In this document: piece after piece, positions 13,144 through 25,700 of the stretch
How the letters are laid out: every line of letters begins with the position of its first letter
Position numbering within the stretch: the stretch's first letter is position 1
Assembly: GCA_017591395.1 (NCBI GenBank)
Contig: WEDG01001316.1
Location: 62,001-126,000, forward strand
Length of the DNA stretch: 64,000 bases
Reading direction: 5' to 3'
Source: Schistocephalus solidus
Taxonomy: Eukaryota > Platyhelminthes > Cestoda > Diphyllobothriidea > Diphyllobothriidae
Made by a program: the position numbers and the translations under genes
The notes under the pieces: model-generated
The model's database searches: none
The model's input: the letters and a program-made list of their open reading frames with translations, nothing else
What the model was told of the DNA's origin: nothing

Positions 13144-13528
13144 TTACTTATTTTTCACCTTCTTCAGTTTTAAAAGCCAATTGAACTCTCACTGATCTAT
13201 TGAGTTAGCCCAAAAAATGAATTTTAACAAATAGTACGGGTCAGACGGATTCCTTTTGACTGGGGGACCAAAGCAAGCACATGCTTTAAAACTAGGTAGA
13301 GGGGATAACTGATTTAACTAATTAGGAATCTACTCGGTGGATGAAATTCAGGCTTTAGAAAGTGGTACTATTTCATCCTTACAAGAGCTCTGTATACAGC
13401 CTATAAAATGGTGTTCCCTCTGTTCCCAATCAAGGAGAGGAAAGGCATGACGTCCGCTTTCACTACCCTTTCTTGCTTGTTGTTATCTAGCCTGTGTCTC
13501 AGGTTTTTTATGAGACTAGGGGACTCAC

Positions 13529-14310
13529 CTAATCTCCATTCTAGCGCGTCGGATGTTTCCTCGTTGCCAATAACAAGCCCCTCTTGGTACAGGGGCGATG
13601 AGTCTCCGTCTTCAGGCCAAGAAGATGAGGAGGGAGAGAGAAGAAGGTTTGGCTGACTGGTAGCCTGTGGTAGCCGGGGTTCTCTCAAATGGAGAGCTTT
13701 TATAATGTACGTTCGAATACCCATTGCCGGGCGAAGTATGCCGTCGCATCCTGCAGGCTTCTCAACTTGTCGTCCTGTGTCAAGAGCATTTTTGCTAACT
13801 CGACTGTTTTCGCCGACACAGTCCATCGTACGTTCCGGAGGAAATCGCAGAGTTATATCCCGAAATTCTGAAAATACCCTTAGTTTCCTGATTAAGCGAA
13901 TACAACGGGTGTCTAGGAGTTGCTCCTCGCTCGTCACTGGCTCGGTACTCATAGACAGAGGGTTCAAGGTAGGATGGAAGGCGCCGTTTGCGGGCTACAG
14001 GCTTAGGAGCATCTGGCGGACTCAGCCCACCAACCGTGTCTGCAATCTGCAGGGGGGAATCAGCAGGGGAAAGGCGCGGATACCGAAGTGACTGTTTGCT
14101 CAACTTTGAACCCAAAACAGCCGTGAAGAGATCTCCGAAAGACGTCTGGGAATTCCCTGAATCGTCATATATAAAGTGGGACACAGGAGATGGAAGAACA
14201 CCGTCCTCGGGCGGCCCGGGTGTGGCCAAGACGGGCGAAAGGTATTTGATTGTAGTTGGCCGGTGGTACTGACCATTAAAGCCTTGACGCGTCCCTCCCC
14301 GACGGGCCAT
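13529..14310 (-). CDS. candidate coding exon(s) of an unknown disordered protein
   Basis: Two long, overlapping minus-strand frames look coding. The first begins at a genuine ATG at 14,310-14,308, with an in-frame stop 36 bases upstream, and runs to a stop at 13,795. It is rich in Pro, Ser and Arg and has coding-like composition throughout. The second is open from about 13,967 leftwards and contains QPNLLLSPSSSSWPEDGDSS. It ends at a strong donor, ATTAG followed by GTGAGT (GT at 13,528-13,527), so an exon end at 13,529 is likely. The two frames differ by one position, so the gene needs either an unrecognised intron or an indel (mutation or assembly) between about 13,800 and 13,960. There is no known domain. 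No downstream exon was identified; past the donor the second frame stays open to a stop at 13,401. Confidence 0.5.
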
Positions 14311-14459
14311 GTACGAATCCGGATGAAATCTAAAGGCATAAGTTCACACTGTGACGTTCAGGTCGATTGTAAGAACATACAATCCATGAACAGTTTCTTT
14401 CATAAGCCGTTTTATAATCATTCACTTTTGCATACAACGCGAAATTTACGTAAATAAAT

Positions 14460-17400
14460 ATTTGAAAGTTGGTACCGGTACGGATAGGTCAAACTAGAAT
14501 GTCTGCTTAAATCATATGTGTTTTTATGCCAATTCGTGAACATTCAAGGCCTTAACCAGGGTTTGTTGGTTATTCTGCACTGAATCGGACGCTCTCGCCT
14601 TTGAGCCATGGGTTTCAATCCTATCAACCCCTGTTGGAAATGGTTAAGGTTCAAACAGACAAAACCTGCACCACTTTGTCCTCATTGTTGCTTTTGGGAA
14701 GATCCATCCTAGTTTAACCTTGGAGCTGAGTCTGCGGTCTTCGTAGGTCATAAACTCGTTGAGAAGAGCTAGTTGCGCAAAAGTGTCAATTTCCAGACAA
14801 GTAATTGGACCTTCACTCTATGAACTGCCTTCTGATGTGAGAATCATCCAAGTGACTTGTGGATGACAAGTTATGATACTGAATAACGAATTAATTAAGT
14901 GATAGCGAATGCACTTGACGCATACTTAACTGGTCCTGATTCGATTTCTATGACTTCTAACACTGCAGGTGCCAGCTTCATACTAAAAAGACGCGGATCT
15001 GATAATGTCAAACAAGCACGTACGGGAAAATGCAGAAACAATGTACCTACTTGGATGCCAAAATGCTTGAGACGCAAATATCAAAACTTTGGAGAACCAT
15101 AAAATCATACCTGACTAAAACTAAAATTCAATCCATGGATTTTTACCTAGGTAAGTGCCTGGTCTCCAGTTTTCTTTTTGCCGCTTCGTAACCTAAAGAC
15201 AGTGCGTGTATGACGCACTTTGAGCGCATAGTTCTTTTGTAGCAATCATCCAGAGTACTGTCACCAGCCAAAAGCCAGTCGTGCTATCTGTCAAAAATTG
15301 ACTGGCTACAATAGCCATGTTGTAGCTGAAGGTTTCAAGGGCGTTTGACTTCGCATATAACTTCAGACGCCTAATCAGGACGAATAAATTAGGCATTCAT
15401 AGGCAACAAAAAGACCTACGAATAAGGGTCTTCACAAATACTGCGTTTAACGGCTGATTTTGACGGAATGTTTTAATGCATAGCAAAGGCTAAAGTGCAA
15501 AATCTTGCCGAAAAATCGAAAAACGTCTGGTCTGTTTTTGAACCTAATATTCAGTTTTTCTGCTTAAGCATATACCGATCGACCATTTTTGAGAAAAATG
15601 GAAAGTTATTTACATAGAGCCCCAAAGCTACTACTGACAAGCGTAAAGTGGACGTGTTTTTTTGTGGGGTTGGTTTAGATAGAAGTGCCTTACTGACAGC
15701 CCTTATGTTAAAAGTGAGACAGGTCTATACTTGCGCGAAACTCTAGATTAAAACAGACATTCTTGCTGCATAAATTAGGCACCGCGACCTACAAAGTATC
15801 GAACGAACTTTTATAGTACACATTAGAGTGAAAATAGCACTTGGATGAAACTGCAGGTCTCCGTATTGGGAGAAACATTCCTAAGTCATTTATTGCAAAA
15901 TAGCACGGTAGGTTAGATCCAGTGCATTTTAGCCACTTATATTGATTATGCTTAAAAACTAGCAGGGTAGCCAGTTTTTCCCCTAGTTTGCAGACTTGTA
16001 AGTAGGAAGTCGCGTTTTATGAGGAGATTGTGCAAAGAGTTTAACTCCGATAAACATCCTATGGGAAAATGATGCGTAACCAACTTTCTTTATGTCCATT
16101 GGTACTGTTTGCTAGGTACGCGACGGACTTCAAGCATTTTGTAGTATTTTGCGGGTACCGGAATTTTTCATTTTGAGAAAGAGCATTAACCACAAGGGAA
16201 AACGTGATAAAATTTGGAACTTAATTCATTCCTTCGTTGACGTTAAAAATAGCTCAAAAGCATAATTTCCAATAAATGTGAATATGAAGAAGTGGCTAGG
16301 CGTCCTTACTCCCATCTCCTAACCTGCAACTATCTCAATTTGTTTAAAAAATTGCACGCTATTTGCCCAACATCTATCGAAATATAATTTTCTCAGAGGA
16401 TTAAAAATGGGCTCACATAAATTCCAAAATGTTCTCATGCAGCTATTGACTTATGAATATGCACAATCAACCAGTTTTGCAACCACACCTGCCTAACGGT
16501 TATTGTTTGAACTTCCATGGAAAAGGACATGTAGTGTTTCGAGGTCAGTAAAGTTCCTGTTTAGTAATGTTAGGACTCGAGCGCTCCTTCATCTATTGAA
16601 AAGCTTGCAAAAATGTTTGGCAAAGCCTGACGGCAGCTTCAGACAGGGTTAAAAAAGACTGATAGAAATAAAAAACATTGCATCAACACCCTCAGTAGCA
16701 TCTGCTACAGTTCAAGAAAATTAACTGAGCGCACAAGATGTAACTTAACGCAAATAAGGTTAGTTTGCATTTGGGCGTGAGGATACATCAAAATATTTAA
16801 ATAACTTAAGATAAAGTGCTTTGATTTAAATTAGAAATATAAATAGAAGAAAAATTCTTGTTGCAATGCTTTTATATCATTGACCAAATTCCCAGTCAAT
16901 TAATGACAACATAGCATAAACATATTTTTGACTTTCATATTGCTTGAGGTTTATCTTGTTATACAACTTATGACGTGGCAGTAAATGTGAAAGCAATGAA
17001 GTATTGACCATAGTGATTTATCAGTTGTTTTAAGATAAGACCTCTTCTTTTGAGAAAACCAAACCAAACAATTTTGGAAGTCGAGCATCTTGCCAGATCG
17101 ACTTAATTTAAAATGACTTTCTAATAAAACAGATAGAGTTTTTAATAATTTTAAAATTTAAATTTACAGTAAACATACACGAAAGCTATAGGATCATAAG
17201 TTTTCGATTACGTGTATAAGCTTTTTGTTCAATTCTCTCTAGTGTTTGCTGCTGAAAATGACGAACTCAAACTTCTTGATAAAATGAACCTTTATTGAAT
17301 TCAAAATCGTGTCCTCACTGATATTTGAGTTTTTAGGAACGATAGAACAAGTTGTGGAAGAGAAGACACAAATGATAGATTCTGGATTATTGGGTCATGT

Positions 17401-20360
17401 ATTTCAGAAGAAAAATACAAAAGTAGCTGGAAGGAATATTAAAAAGTCCTAGTGCATTCCATGGCAAGTCTATCCTAAATGTAACCTGGATTCCTAATTA
17501 ATCTTTTCCTCGCTTCTTTGGTAGTTATGATGGGTAATCCACATTTAAGCGCTGATGGAGGCTGCCAAGATCTAATAAACACATGACGCGGTTTCACAAA
17601 ATGATCCTCCGCACATATTTTCTCGAGCTGCTAAATAGAGAGAAGGTAACTTTTAACCTCTTTTGTAACCAGTCTACGTGCGCACAGTGTGGCCAACTTA
17701 AACTGTCATCTGTTTGACGCAGTTGGCTGGTGTCATGACCTTAGGGTGACTAGAAAAATGCGGTCCAATGGGCGAAATTTTTCAGTTGAATGATAGCGAA
17801 AACGTTTTTCACCAAAAGTACGTAAATGTATATATAGAGTGACTTTAAAACCCAACTGATGCAGGCCATATGAAGAGGACAAAACAAATTTTAATACTTT
17901 ATGGAGCAGCTAGGAGGAGTGCCACCAAAATTAAATACCACCACAAAAATTCCAGTTGATTTATGTAAACGCTGTTTAGGAATAGTAATCATGGACTTGT
18001 ACTGATGGCTTTTATAACTGAACCTAGATGCTTAATGCTGGTGGATTTAATGACGAGCTGAACCCCCTAATAGCTAATTTTTCCATCAACAAAAGCACTA
18101 AGTGCAATTTTAGCTAGTTCATTTGCTTGCAATTATGAAACCACTATTTGTAAGGTCAAAAATAATACTGTTCGACTGTTAGTGTTACGGCAAGTTTTTC
18201 TGACTTTGATGTATTTTCAGAGGACTGTCAGCGCATTAAGAACGTAAATTCTGAGCAAAGATTATCCTTTTTAGCGTTTAAAACAGGAACACGTGTCACA
18301 CAACATGTTATTAATGTCGGGGGAGCTATGATAAGCTGAGCCCCATGCAATACGTAACAAAAGTGTATTCAGACAATGCTCAGTGTGTATGCAGATCAGT
18401 CGAAACTTCTCTACCTGCTAGCGTGAACATTAAGTGGTTAATTTCCTGAATTTGTTGGAATTAGAATAAATTATTTACACAAAACCAGAAGCCGAACTTC
18501 TTAAGTTCTGTCACATATATCTTCTTCAGTTTTTAGCTAATGACTGCGATGGGCTTTAAAATGAACTTTTCTGAAGGCTAGGGAGTGTTTTACGACAATG
18601 AAAGCAATGAAGAAAACCTATCTCAACAACTTTCCATAAAAGACTAGAAATGCTCGTTAAGAGAGCTGATCCATAAACCTTTAGAGTAAATGATTATTAT
18701 TTAACTGTAGGAACAAGCAAAAACACTACTCGCCCACTTAAAATAAAATACTGCAATAATTTACGCAAAACGGTAAAATTTAATTATTGAGTTGAGGCAC
18801 AGCTCCACCAGAACCGGTTGAAATTCGAATTGCAGTGGCTGGCTCATTCCATTACTACTGCAGCATCTACTATATTTTCTAATTGAAGCAAACTAAAACG
18901 ATGCAAGGCATTTGGACTTTTAAAAACATGATTAACACTGATGAATATTTTTTTAAATCAAAAGCGTTGGAATGAAGGCGGCATCCATATACAAATTTCA
19001 TTTACATTTGAACACCCTCTTCACAAATGCAGCTGATGTAAGCAGTGACCGGAATGCCTTACGAAACTCACATGATGTGTCCTGCGTAAATTTGAGCCAG
19101 GCGGACTCTATTCTATGTGGCATTGTTTTTTTTAAAAAAAGGCATGCTATGATTGAGCGGTCACTTTGGCTTGGATTTGAGGCAATTTTAACCTTAAAGT
19201 TCATAAGCTTGCAGTATATAAAATGAATGTCACAGGTTAGAAAAACCAAACCTCAGTCTTTTTTCGCATAGAGATGAAATGTCACAAACAAAACGTTTCA
19301 GAAAGTTCGATAAAACACGCCTTACATCGCATTTTAAATATCTGTTGCGTTCATTTTGGATGTACATTAGGTTTCATTTAAGAAGTGCAAACTAAGTTAC
19401 AAAACGTTTTCCCAAAGTAAATAATAATTTTTTAAACCAAAAGGTATGAAAAATTGTTTGTTTAAACAAACAATCACTACGTACATCCGAAAGGGAGTCA
19501 GGTCTACTTATGTCTTCAAACTAAGGAACGGAAGTGCCAAAGGGCATTGAGTTTCAATTTTGACACTTGGATATAAACATTGCTTGTTTAAATGAAACTA
19601 GAATCATTTTTCCCTAGATGAAAAATTACAATCAACAACTAATCGTTACTTTGCTTAAACCCAAATGTGCTTCCTGTTACCCGGCAAATAAATTTGACAG
19701 AAACTATCTCATTTTTTATTTTCACCTAAACCAAATTTTGTTCAGACGATTTTCTTCATTTTGCGAAAAAGAATGAGCAAAGACTTACACCAAAGTACCA
19801 TAATCCATTTTCAAGTGAAATTGAATGTAAGACCGTATCAGATACTTAGTAGAATGAGATATTTGACTAAAGTATCTGTGACTTTTCCCATTGCTTCCAA
19901 TTATTTCAATTGCATCAACCACACACTCGTCAGAATCCAAGGTTGTGATTGGCTGAAAACCAGAGCCAGTCAGCGCACAACCTTCGAAAGTGTGGTGCCC
20001 TTGTGTGACACAACCTCGATGAGAGGTTCAAATTTGTAAAAGCGGCCTCTGAGACCTGTAGTCACTCATTAACATAAAAATAATACCTGAACTCAGAAAA
20101 AATGCATGTATAGACCCTATCTTCTCCTTTGGTCTCTAATCTAGACAACGTGCCTTACGATTCTAGAAAATTAGGTTCAGATCTGCAGGCACTAATATGG
20201 TTTCGTTGAAACCAAATGCGTTTACAGATATTTGATTTAATATTAACTGCGTTGACAATAACTAGAACGGATGAAGGTCATAAAAATATTTACTTTTAAA
20301 ATATCACTTTTTGAAATATCACATTTTAAATGGGCCTAAACGTGCATTTATTCTTTCACC
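14460..20360. other. long gene-free AT-rich stretch
   Basis: No exon, tRNA or recognisable transposon domain could be supported. The sequence is AT-rich, with frequent short ATTTT/AAAAT runs, and might contain very old repeats. The 84- to 92-codon frames at about 19.0 and 19.8 kb lack splice support and family resemblance. Confidence 0.5.
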
Positions 20361-20372
20361 TGATCCTGTGGG

Positions 20373-20690
20373 GCAGAATATATTGGTCGCACGAGCCGGC
20401 GTTTGCCTAAAAAAGTACGAGAACACCTTGCAGCATGGTTAGGAAAGAGACAGATAAAGAACCTAAACAGCTCTATCCTCGCGCATTTGGTAGACACAGG
20501 CCATCGTGTAAATGCCAAAGAGGCCTTCCGGGTAATTTAAAAGGTCCCCTCAACCTATTTAAAATTCCTTGGACAGTGTCTGTTGGCTACGGCAGAAGCA
20601 GCTGCAATCAGGCTACGCAAACCGGTCCTGTGCGCTCAAAAGAACTTTATACAGGCACCGCAATTACCGTGGCCGAAAGCCACTAATTTA
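20373..20690 (+). pseudogene. Penelope-like element GIY-YIG endonuclease fragment
   Basis: One frame reads EYIGRTSRRL at the left end, matching the second half (YIG-R-T) of a GIY-YIG nuclease. It continues with a basic helix (VREHLAAW), then SSILAHLVDTGHRVN, which fits the S-x-L-A-x-H-x-x-x-x-G-H segment typical of Penelope-like endonucleases, and a helical tail (ATAEAAAIRLRKP) like the C-terminal part of these proteins. A TAA interrupts the frame after EAFRVI. The first half of the domain and the reverse transcriptase are not seen upstream, so this is a 5'-truncated dead copy. The 83-codon ORF overlapping it is a frame shadow. Confidence 0.7.
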
Positions 20691-20833
20691 GCCGCCCGCA
20701 TCTAATTACCTGTTCCGGCGGCCACCATTCCTCTGTTAATGATCAGAAAACGGACCGAAATTTTGTTTCTTTCCCCCTCCCTCACCTCCCCTCACCCTAA
20801 CAACCGTAAAATTTGTTCTACTTACCGCATATT

Positions 20834-20908
20834 TGACTTAGATACACAGTGATATAAATGTAAAGGCCTGATGAGAATTTATCGACAGCTAACGTATTCT
20901 CGCCAAAT
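20834..20908 (+). repeat. dispersed repeat with a dead hammerhead-like core, copy 1
   Basis: About 75 bases match the reverse complement of 38,594-38,672. They include ACACAGTGAT, TAAATGTAAAGG and the segment CTGATGAGAATTTATCGA. In this copy the core reads CTGATGAG ... CGACA, so the invariant GAA(A) is changed (A to C), and the downstream stem is also degraded. If the family carries a hammerhead, this copy is inactive. Confidence 0.6.
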
Positions 20909-21759
20909 TATCTTTTTAAATATCAATTACTAACAGTAACGTGTGACAAAGGGTTACACATGATGGTTGCTGATTGTTAATCAATACCGATAGCAGGTAA
21001 AATAATTTTCGTCAGTCAAGTAATTTCAACTTATGTCTCTGGTTCGATACATTTTTGTTAGGTATAAATTTTTGCCGGAACAGTAAATAAAAATCAGTGG
21101 TTTAAAAAGATGTAGGAACTTGATAAAAAGATGCCTAAGTATCAGATGGAACCTTAGTTTATGTGACGCGCTATAACAAAAAAATGTTAATTGCAGTCAG
21201 TGGCCATATTCAAGAAAGTTGTATGAAATGTCAAAATATAACTTCAGTTAGGAGTGTTGGGGTGCTCACCGGCACCCAATATCCTATCGCGGTACGTCAT
21301 AAAATTCCGTTTAATTCATTACCAAAAATCAAACTCAACACATTGGAACTTTTTCCACCGACAATTTAAATTTTTATGAACTAAAGCACAATTTATTGTT
21401 ATTTGTTTACTTGCAGAAACGAAACTTCACTTTTTTAAAATTTTTCATAAAAAATCGGATAAGAGATTTCGTCAAGTAGCATTGTATATGCACGTTTATT
21501 AGTTCTGCTTTTGATCCATATCTACCGGATGACAAAAATGTAATCATGCATTTAAATTAATTCCTAAAATTGCCTTAGCAAGTATGCGCATTAACATTTT
21601 AATCACGAACAAAGAAGTGATTGTGGCCTTACTTGCTAGGATTGCCATCACAGTTCAGCGTCCTGCAGACTTATTGCATACCTTCACGCGGGCGTTCAAA
21701 CTTTCGACAACCTTCAGCACTCTGCGTATGCAGATCTCTCCGACGTCTTTAGCACCCAT

Positions 21760-22560
21760 TTCCTGGCCTCACTGAAGGCTGCGCGGATTCTTTCACAAAA
21801 TCATGGGGCTGACCAGCAAACACCTTGCATTTCAGGTAGCCTTACAGCAAAAAGTCTTCAGTTGTAAGATCGGAGTAAGTTGGAACTCTATTGGGGATCC
21901 TCTTGATGGCTCCGTCGTTTAGGAAATGGAATACTCTGGGAACAAATACCTTATCTGTTAAAGTAAGAAGGAGCTCCATAATACTGAAATTAAACATGAA
22001 GAAGGCCACTTTTCAACTGCATTTGTGAAAAAGTGAACTTCAATAGCATTTACTGGTACTCTGCCTCTCTAAAGGTGGCCTTGTAACCAGATCCGTCGAA
22101 GAGTAAACGAACGAGACAACTCAATGTCACAATAACCCTCCACAATGAGAGTCGAATTTATGTTTCAAATGTTTTGCTAGGCTGACAGTTCCCCAAATGC
22201 GACGTTTAAGTTTGTTTATCCAACCAAGGAGATTAAAGATAGACTCGTCACTGAACCTGAAGTTTTCTAAAAGCTAAGAGTCATGTTGGTAATATTGGAG
22301 GAGTAATGCTCACATCTCCATACGATCGTTTGAAAAACTGAAACTTGGTATGCGTAAAGCTTTATATCTCTTTAAAACATTTTCTGAATTGAGCTTTTAT
22401 TGATGTTGCGTTTGTAGAGCAGCCCTACGGATGAGCATACCCTGACTTTGAATGAATGTCTGCTACAACACTTTTTGTTTTTATCAGTGTTTGTAGTAGC
22501 AGGCATCCCTCTGTGTACTTTGTGAAGAACAGATCCTGTTCAAGACATTTGCCAGGAACA
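21760..22560 (-). pseudogene. mariner/IS630-type transposase fossil
   Basis: Reading leftwards, fragments in changing frames match the DDE transposase order. FSDESIFNLL (first catalytic Asp in the F-S-D-E segment) is followed by GWINKLKRRIWGT (like the N-R-x-N-x-R-x-W-G-T segment). Further on, VFHFLNDGAIKRIPNR is followed by the segment SDLTTEDFLL, a stop, and GYLKCKVF, corresponding to the P-D-L-T-P-x-D-F-x-L-W-G-Y-x-K block with the last catalytic Asp. Stops and frameshifts are numerous, so it is a long-dead copy. Its terminal inverted repeats were not found. The neighbouring 63-codon plus-strand ORF at 21,584 is antisense to its end. Confidence 0.65.
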
Positions 22561-22769
22561 GCTAAGATTGTGCTGCATATTGGGATCGTGTGATGACCAA
22601 GAAACCCCGTGAATGCGTGCTGAACAATGTCTTACTGGGCAGAAATTTTGCAAGGCTACTCCAACGTCAATTGGTGGCATGGGCCAGTGAATACAGTGCT
22701 GCTAAATACAGGAGAGCCTAAGTTGCTGATAGCTTTATGTTTGTCTGAGTGAGGCCTGAAAAGAGATAG

Positions 22770-25700
22770 AAAAACGTGTATAGTGACTTCTGGGAAACCA
22801 TATATTGCATAACTTTAGAAGCGTTAACCAGCGGCTTGCTTATGTCGGATTCAAATGTTTACTGTTTGCAAAATAGGAGGCTTATAGCGTGCAAATTTAT
22901 TATTCAAAAGCAGGCTTATTGGCGAGTCAGATTTAGAATTATTTGGAAACTGAAAAGCTTTAAAATTGAAAGACTGCCCCACTTTAAGTTATGTGATCTC
23001 CCTTTCAGTTATTCGGCGGTCATCTGGTGATTTATATTATCTTTCTGATCTCCTTTATGCCCCTTAAACAGAGCTTTGGATTTCGCATGGATTGATAAGT
23101 GTTGGGAGTGTAATATAAATAAAGCTGTAAAGCCTAGTGTTCCTCACTTCGCGTTTCTTTTGATTTTCGAGTTTGATATGAAATTGTCTTCCTTACAATC
23201 ATGGACGATTAGCGCTTCAGGCTCTGAAGCCACAATAAATTCAAATGTCTTATTTAGCAAAGCAATTTGTAGCTTATACTGTCAACACAAGCGCACAAAG
23301 AAACTATTTTTAATCCAACATAACCAAAAAGAAAATCACTGCTCGTCGGCCAGAATCTGGAACCCATAAATACATGGCTGCCTTTATTAAAATGGTGCAG
23401 AAAAACATGTAGATGATCGACTGATAACTTACTAACTCCAATGACAAGAACACCAAGTAACACGGAAAATTTGTGAAGTAGGAGTATCCTAAGTAACACG
23501 CTTTGGTTTTATTTAGGCCTTATAGCATGCAGACGAGTACGCTCTGATGAAGAATCAATGGAAAATAGCAGCGCACTTACCAGTTCGATACTCTGAAAAC
23601 CATCCTTCGCTTTGAAAATGGTGGTTACTTCACTACCCGTGGAAAGAATTAGGTGGCCTGGGAAATGAACCCAATAAGTAAAAGCATCTTTCACCGTGCA
23701 TCTGCACCTGCTATGCTTGAAGATATTTTTTCAGGCATCGCAATCGGTCAAATTCTTCTAGCTAAAGACGCTTAGGCAAACCAATGTCTGAACACGGGTT
23801 TTCAGCCTTATACGTGGCTATAGAGAACATATATTTTGACGAATTTACGGTAGTATTATTTTAAAACATGTCTATTTACTCTTTTATTAAATCTATAAAT
23901 GTTATTTACGATATTAGTGAACTCGTTGTTATTTATAGGGCTCTTCAAGTTCTGAATGGGTCCTCACGGCATTTGGTGGTCATTCATAGGACCGTTTTGG
24001 TGGCAGTTTTCAGTCAGTTGATACCACAAACATTTAAATTCAGTCTTTCTCGCTGTCCATTGACTGAGTTCCTCGACCGACATGTGCACATACGTAAACG
24101 CCAAACCATTTTTCTAAAAAGGAACGGCAGTGATCAAAAGATCTTTAAAAAAATTAAAGAATTTTATCATGTTCAACACCTCTCTCATACGAAAACCAAA
24201 ATCTTTCATTTTTCTTAACTACAACTATAGATGAGATTAATATATGATCCCTTGAATATTCATAAAAATTATATAAGGATACTCTCGTGGTAAAAACACA
24301 CTCGTTGTCCAGTTTATATTAAGACTGATTTTATATTCATTATAGATGATGTTTTATCATCAAATGATTGAAACTAAGTAGCTGTGCAACTATAAGTAGC
24401 TTCACATACAGATGTACATGGTGTCGTCTTGCAGATATAATTCCTGGAAGTTTAAACTCGAAAAATAAAATAAAGGAGATCATTCTGGACAAACTGCCCA
24501 ATTACGTTCTCCGGTTACTCTTATAAACCGCTAGACTACTATTGTTCCACGTAAATAATTATCTTATCACGGCATTTTGTGGGAGAATACTTAATGGCTT
24601 GCAATGCATGTTTTCTGTGATCAACTGCAGCCACTTCTAATAACTGAGGTTTTGCAACTGGTGTGTCACCTTGTCTGACGCCCGCTGACCGAATAAAGGC
24701 TGAAATGTGGTTGGTGGTCATCTGTCTCACTTCAGTTAATACTCATTTATAATAAATATTGAATAACACAGCCTTAGTCCACTACCTTTTGGAGGATAAA
24801 ACAGGATGGATATAAACAGATGGAGATTGGTTCGTGACACCAGAAGATATTTTCTGGTTTTAAGACAAACATTTTCTGCCATAAGTAAAATCTGATAAAA
24901 AAAACACGCAAAGATGTCAAAGGGGTGCTGTAAAAACGGCATTTATTTGTCATATTCGATTATTTTTTTTCCACGTATTTTTGCACTCGATATATTTTCA
25001 AATCAGCCCCATAATTGACTAAGTTTGAAAATTTCTGCATGATATTATTATGTCTTCAGTAAATAAAGGATGTTTAAGCGAGTCTACCTGCCTACTTGGA
25101 TTTCACAGGAAAATACCAATACTACTAATTTTGCCTCACTCAAATGCGTCCATATCCATTTTAAAAAAACTGCCAGTGCTCTACACTGTTAAATTTGTTC
25201 ACGTAGCATTAAGCGAAATATTGTTTAGATATCGTAAACTCAGAAGAACCATGTGGTACGATATGCTGCAGTAAAACACCACGTTAATTCAAGACATTTT
25301 CTATTTTTAAAAATAGTACTCCAAAAAAATTAGAATATTGTAAAGAAATTCATGACAAAGATTATGCTTCACAGGAGATGGTGGCTCCATTTTAAACAAC
25401 ACACATGTTGAAGTCGAAGACAAAAACTAAAAATAGTAGAATAATTTACCATATTTATTCACAATTTCTTGGCAGAATAAGCATCCATAAACGTAAGTAA
25501 ACAACAGAATAAATACAAAGCTCTATCTTTGTGACTCTCGTCAATCTTGAACGTGGGGTCGCTATGCGTGTTCTGAAATGTAATTTGTAATAGAGTATGA
25601 TGCTCACGGTTCGTATAGTGAACTGAAACTTTATGCCGAATACAATTAGAGAATCAAAGCAATGGCTCTATACAATAAGCAATAGATCCAAATCAACAAA

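Noticed and set aside
23868..24218. 116-codon plus-strand ORF as a gene.
   Set aside because: AT-rich composition, no splice signals, no recognisable domain; length is within chance for such DNA.
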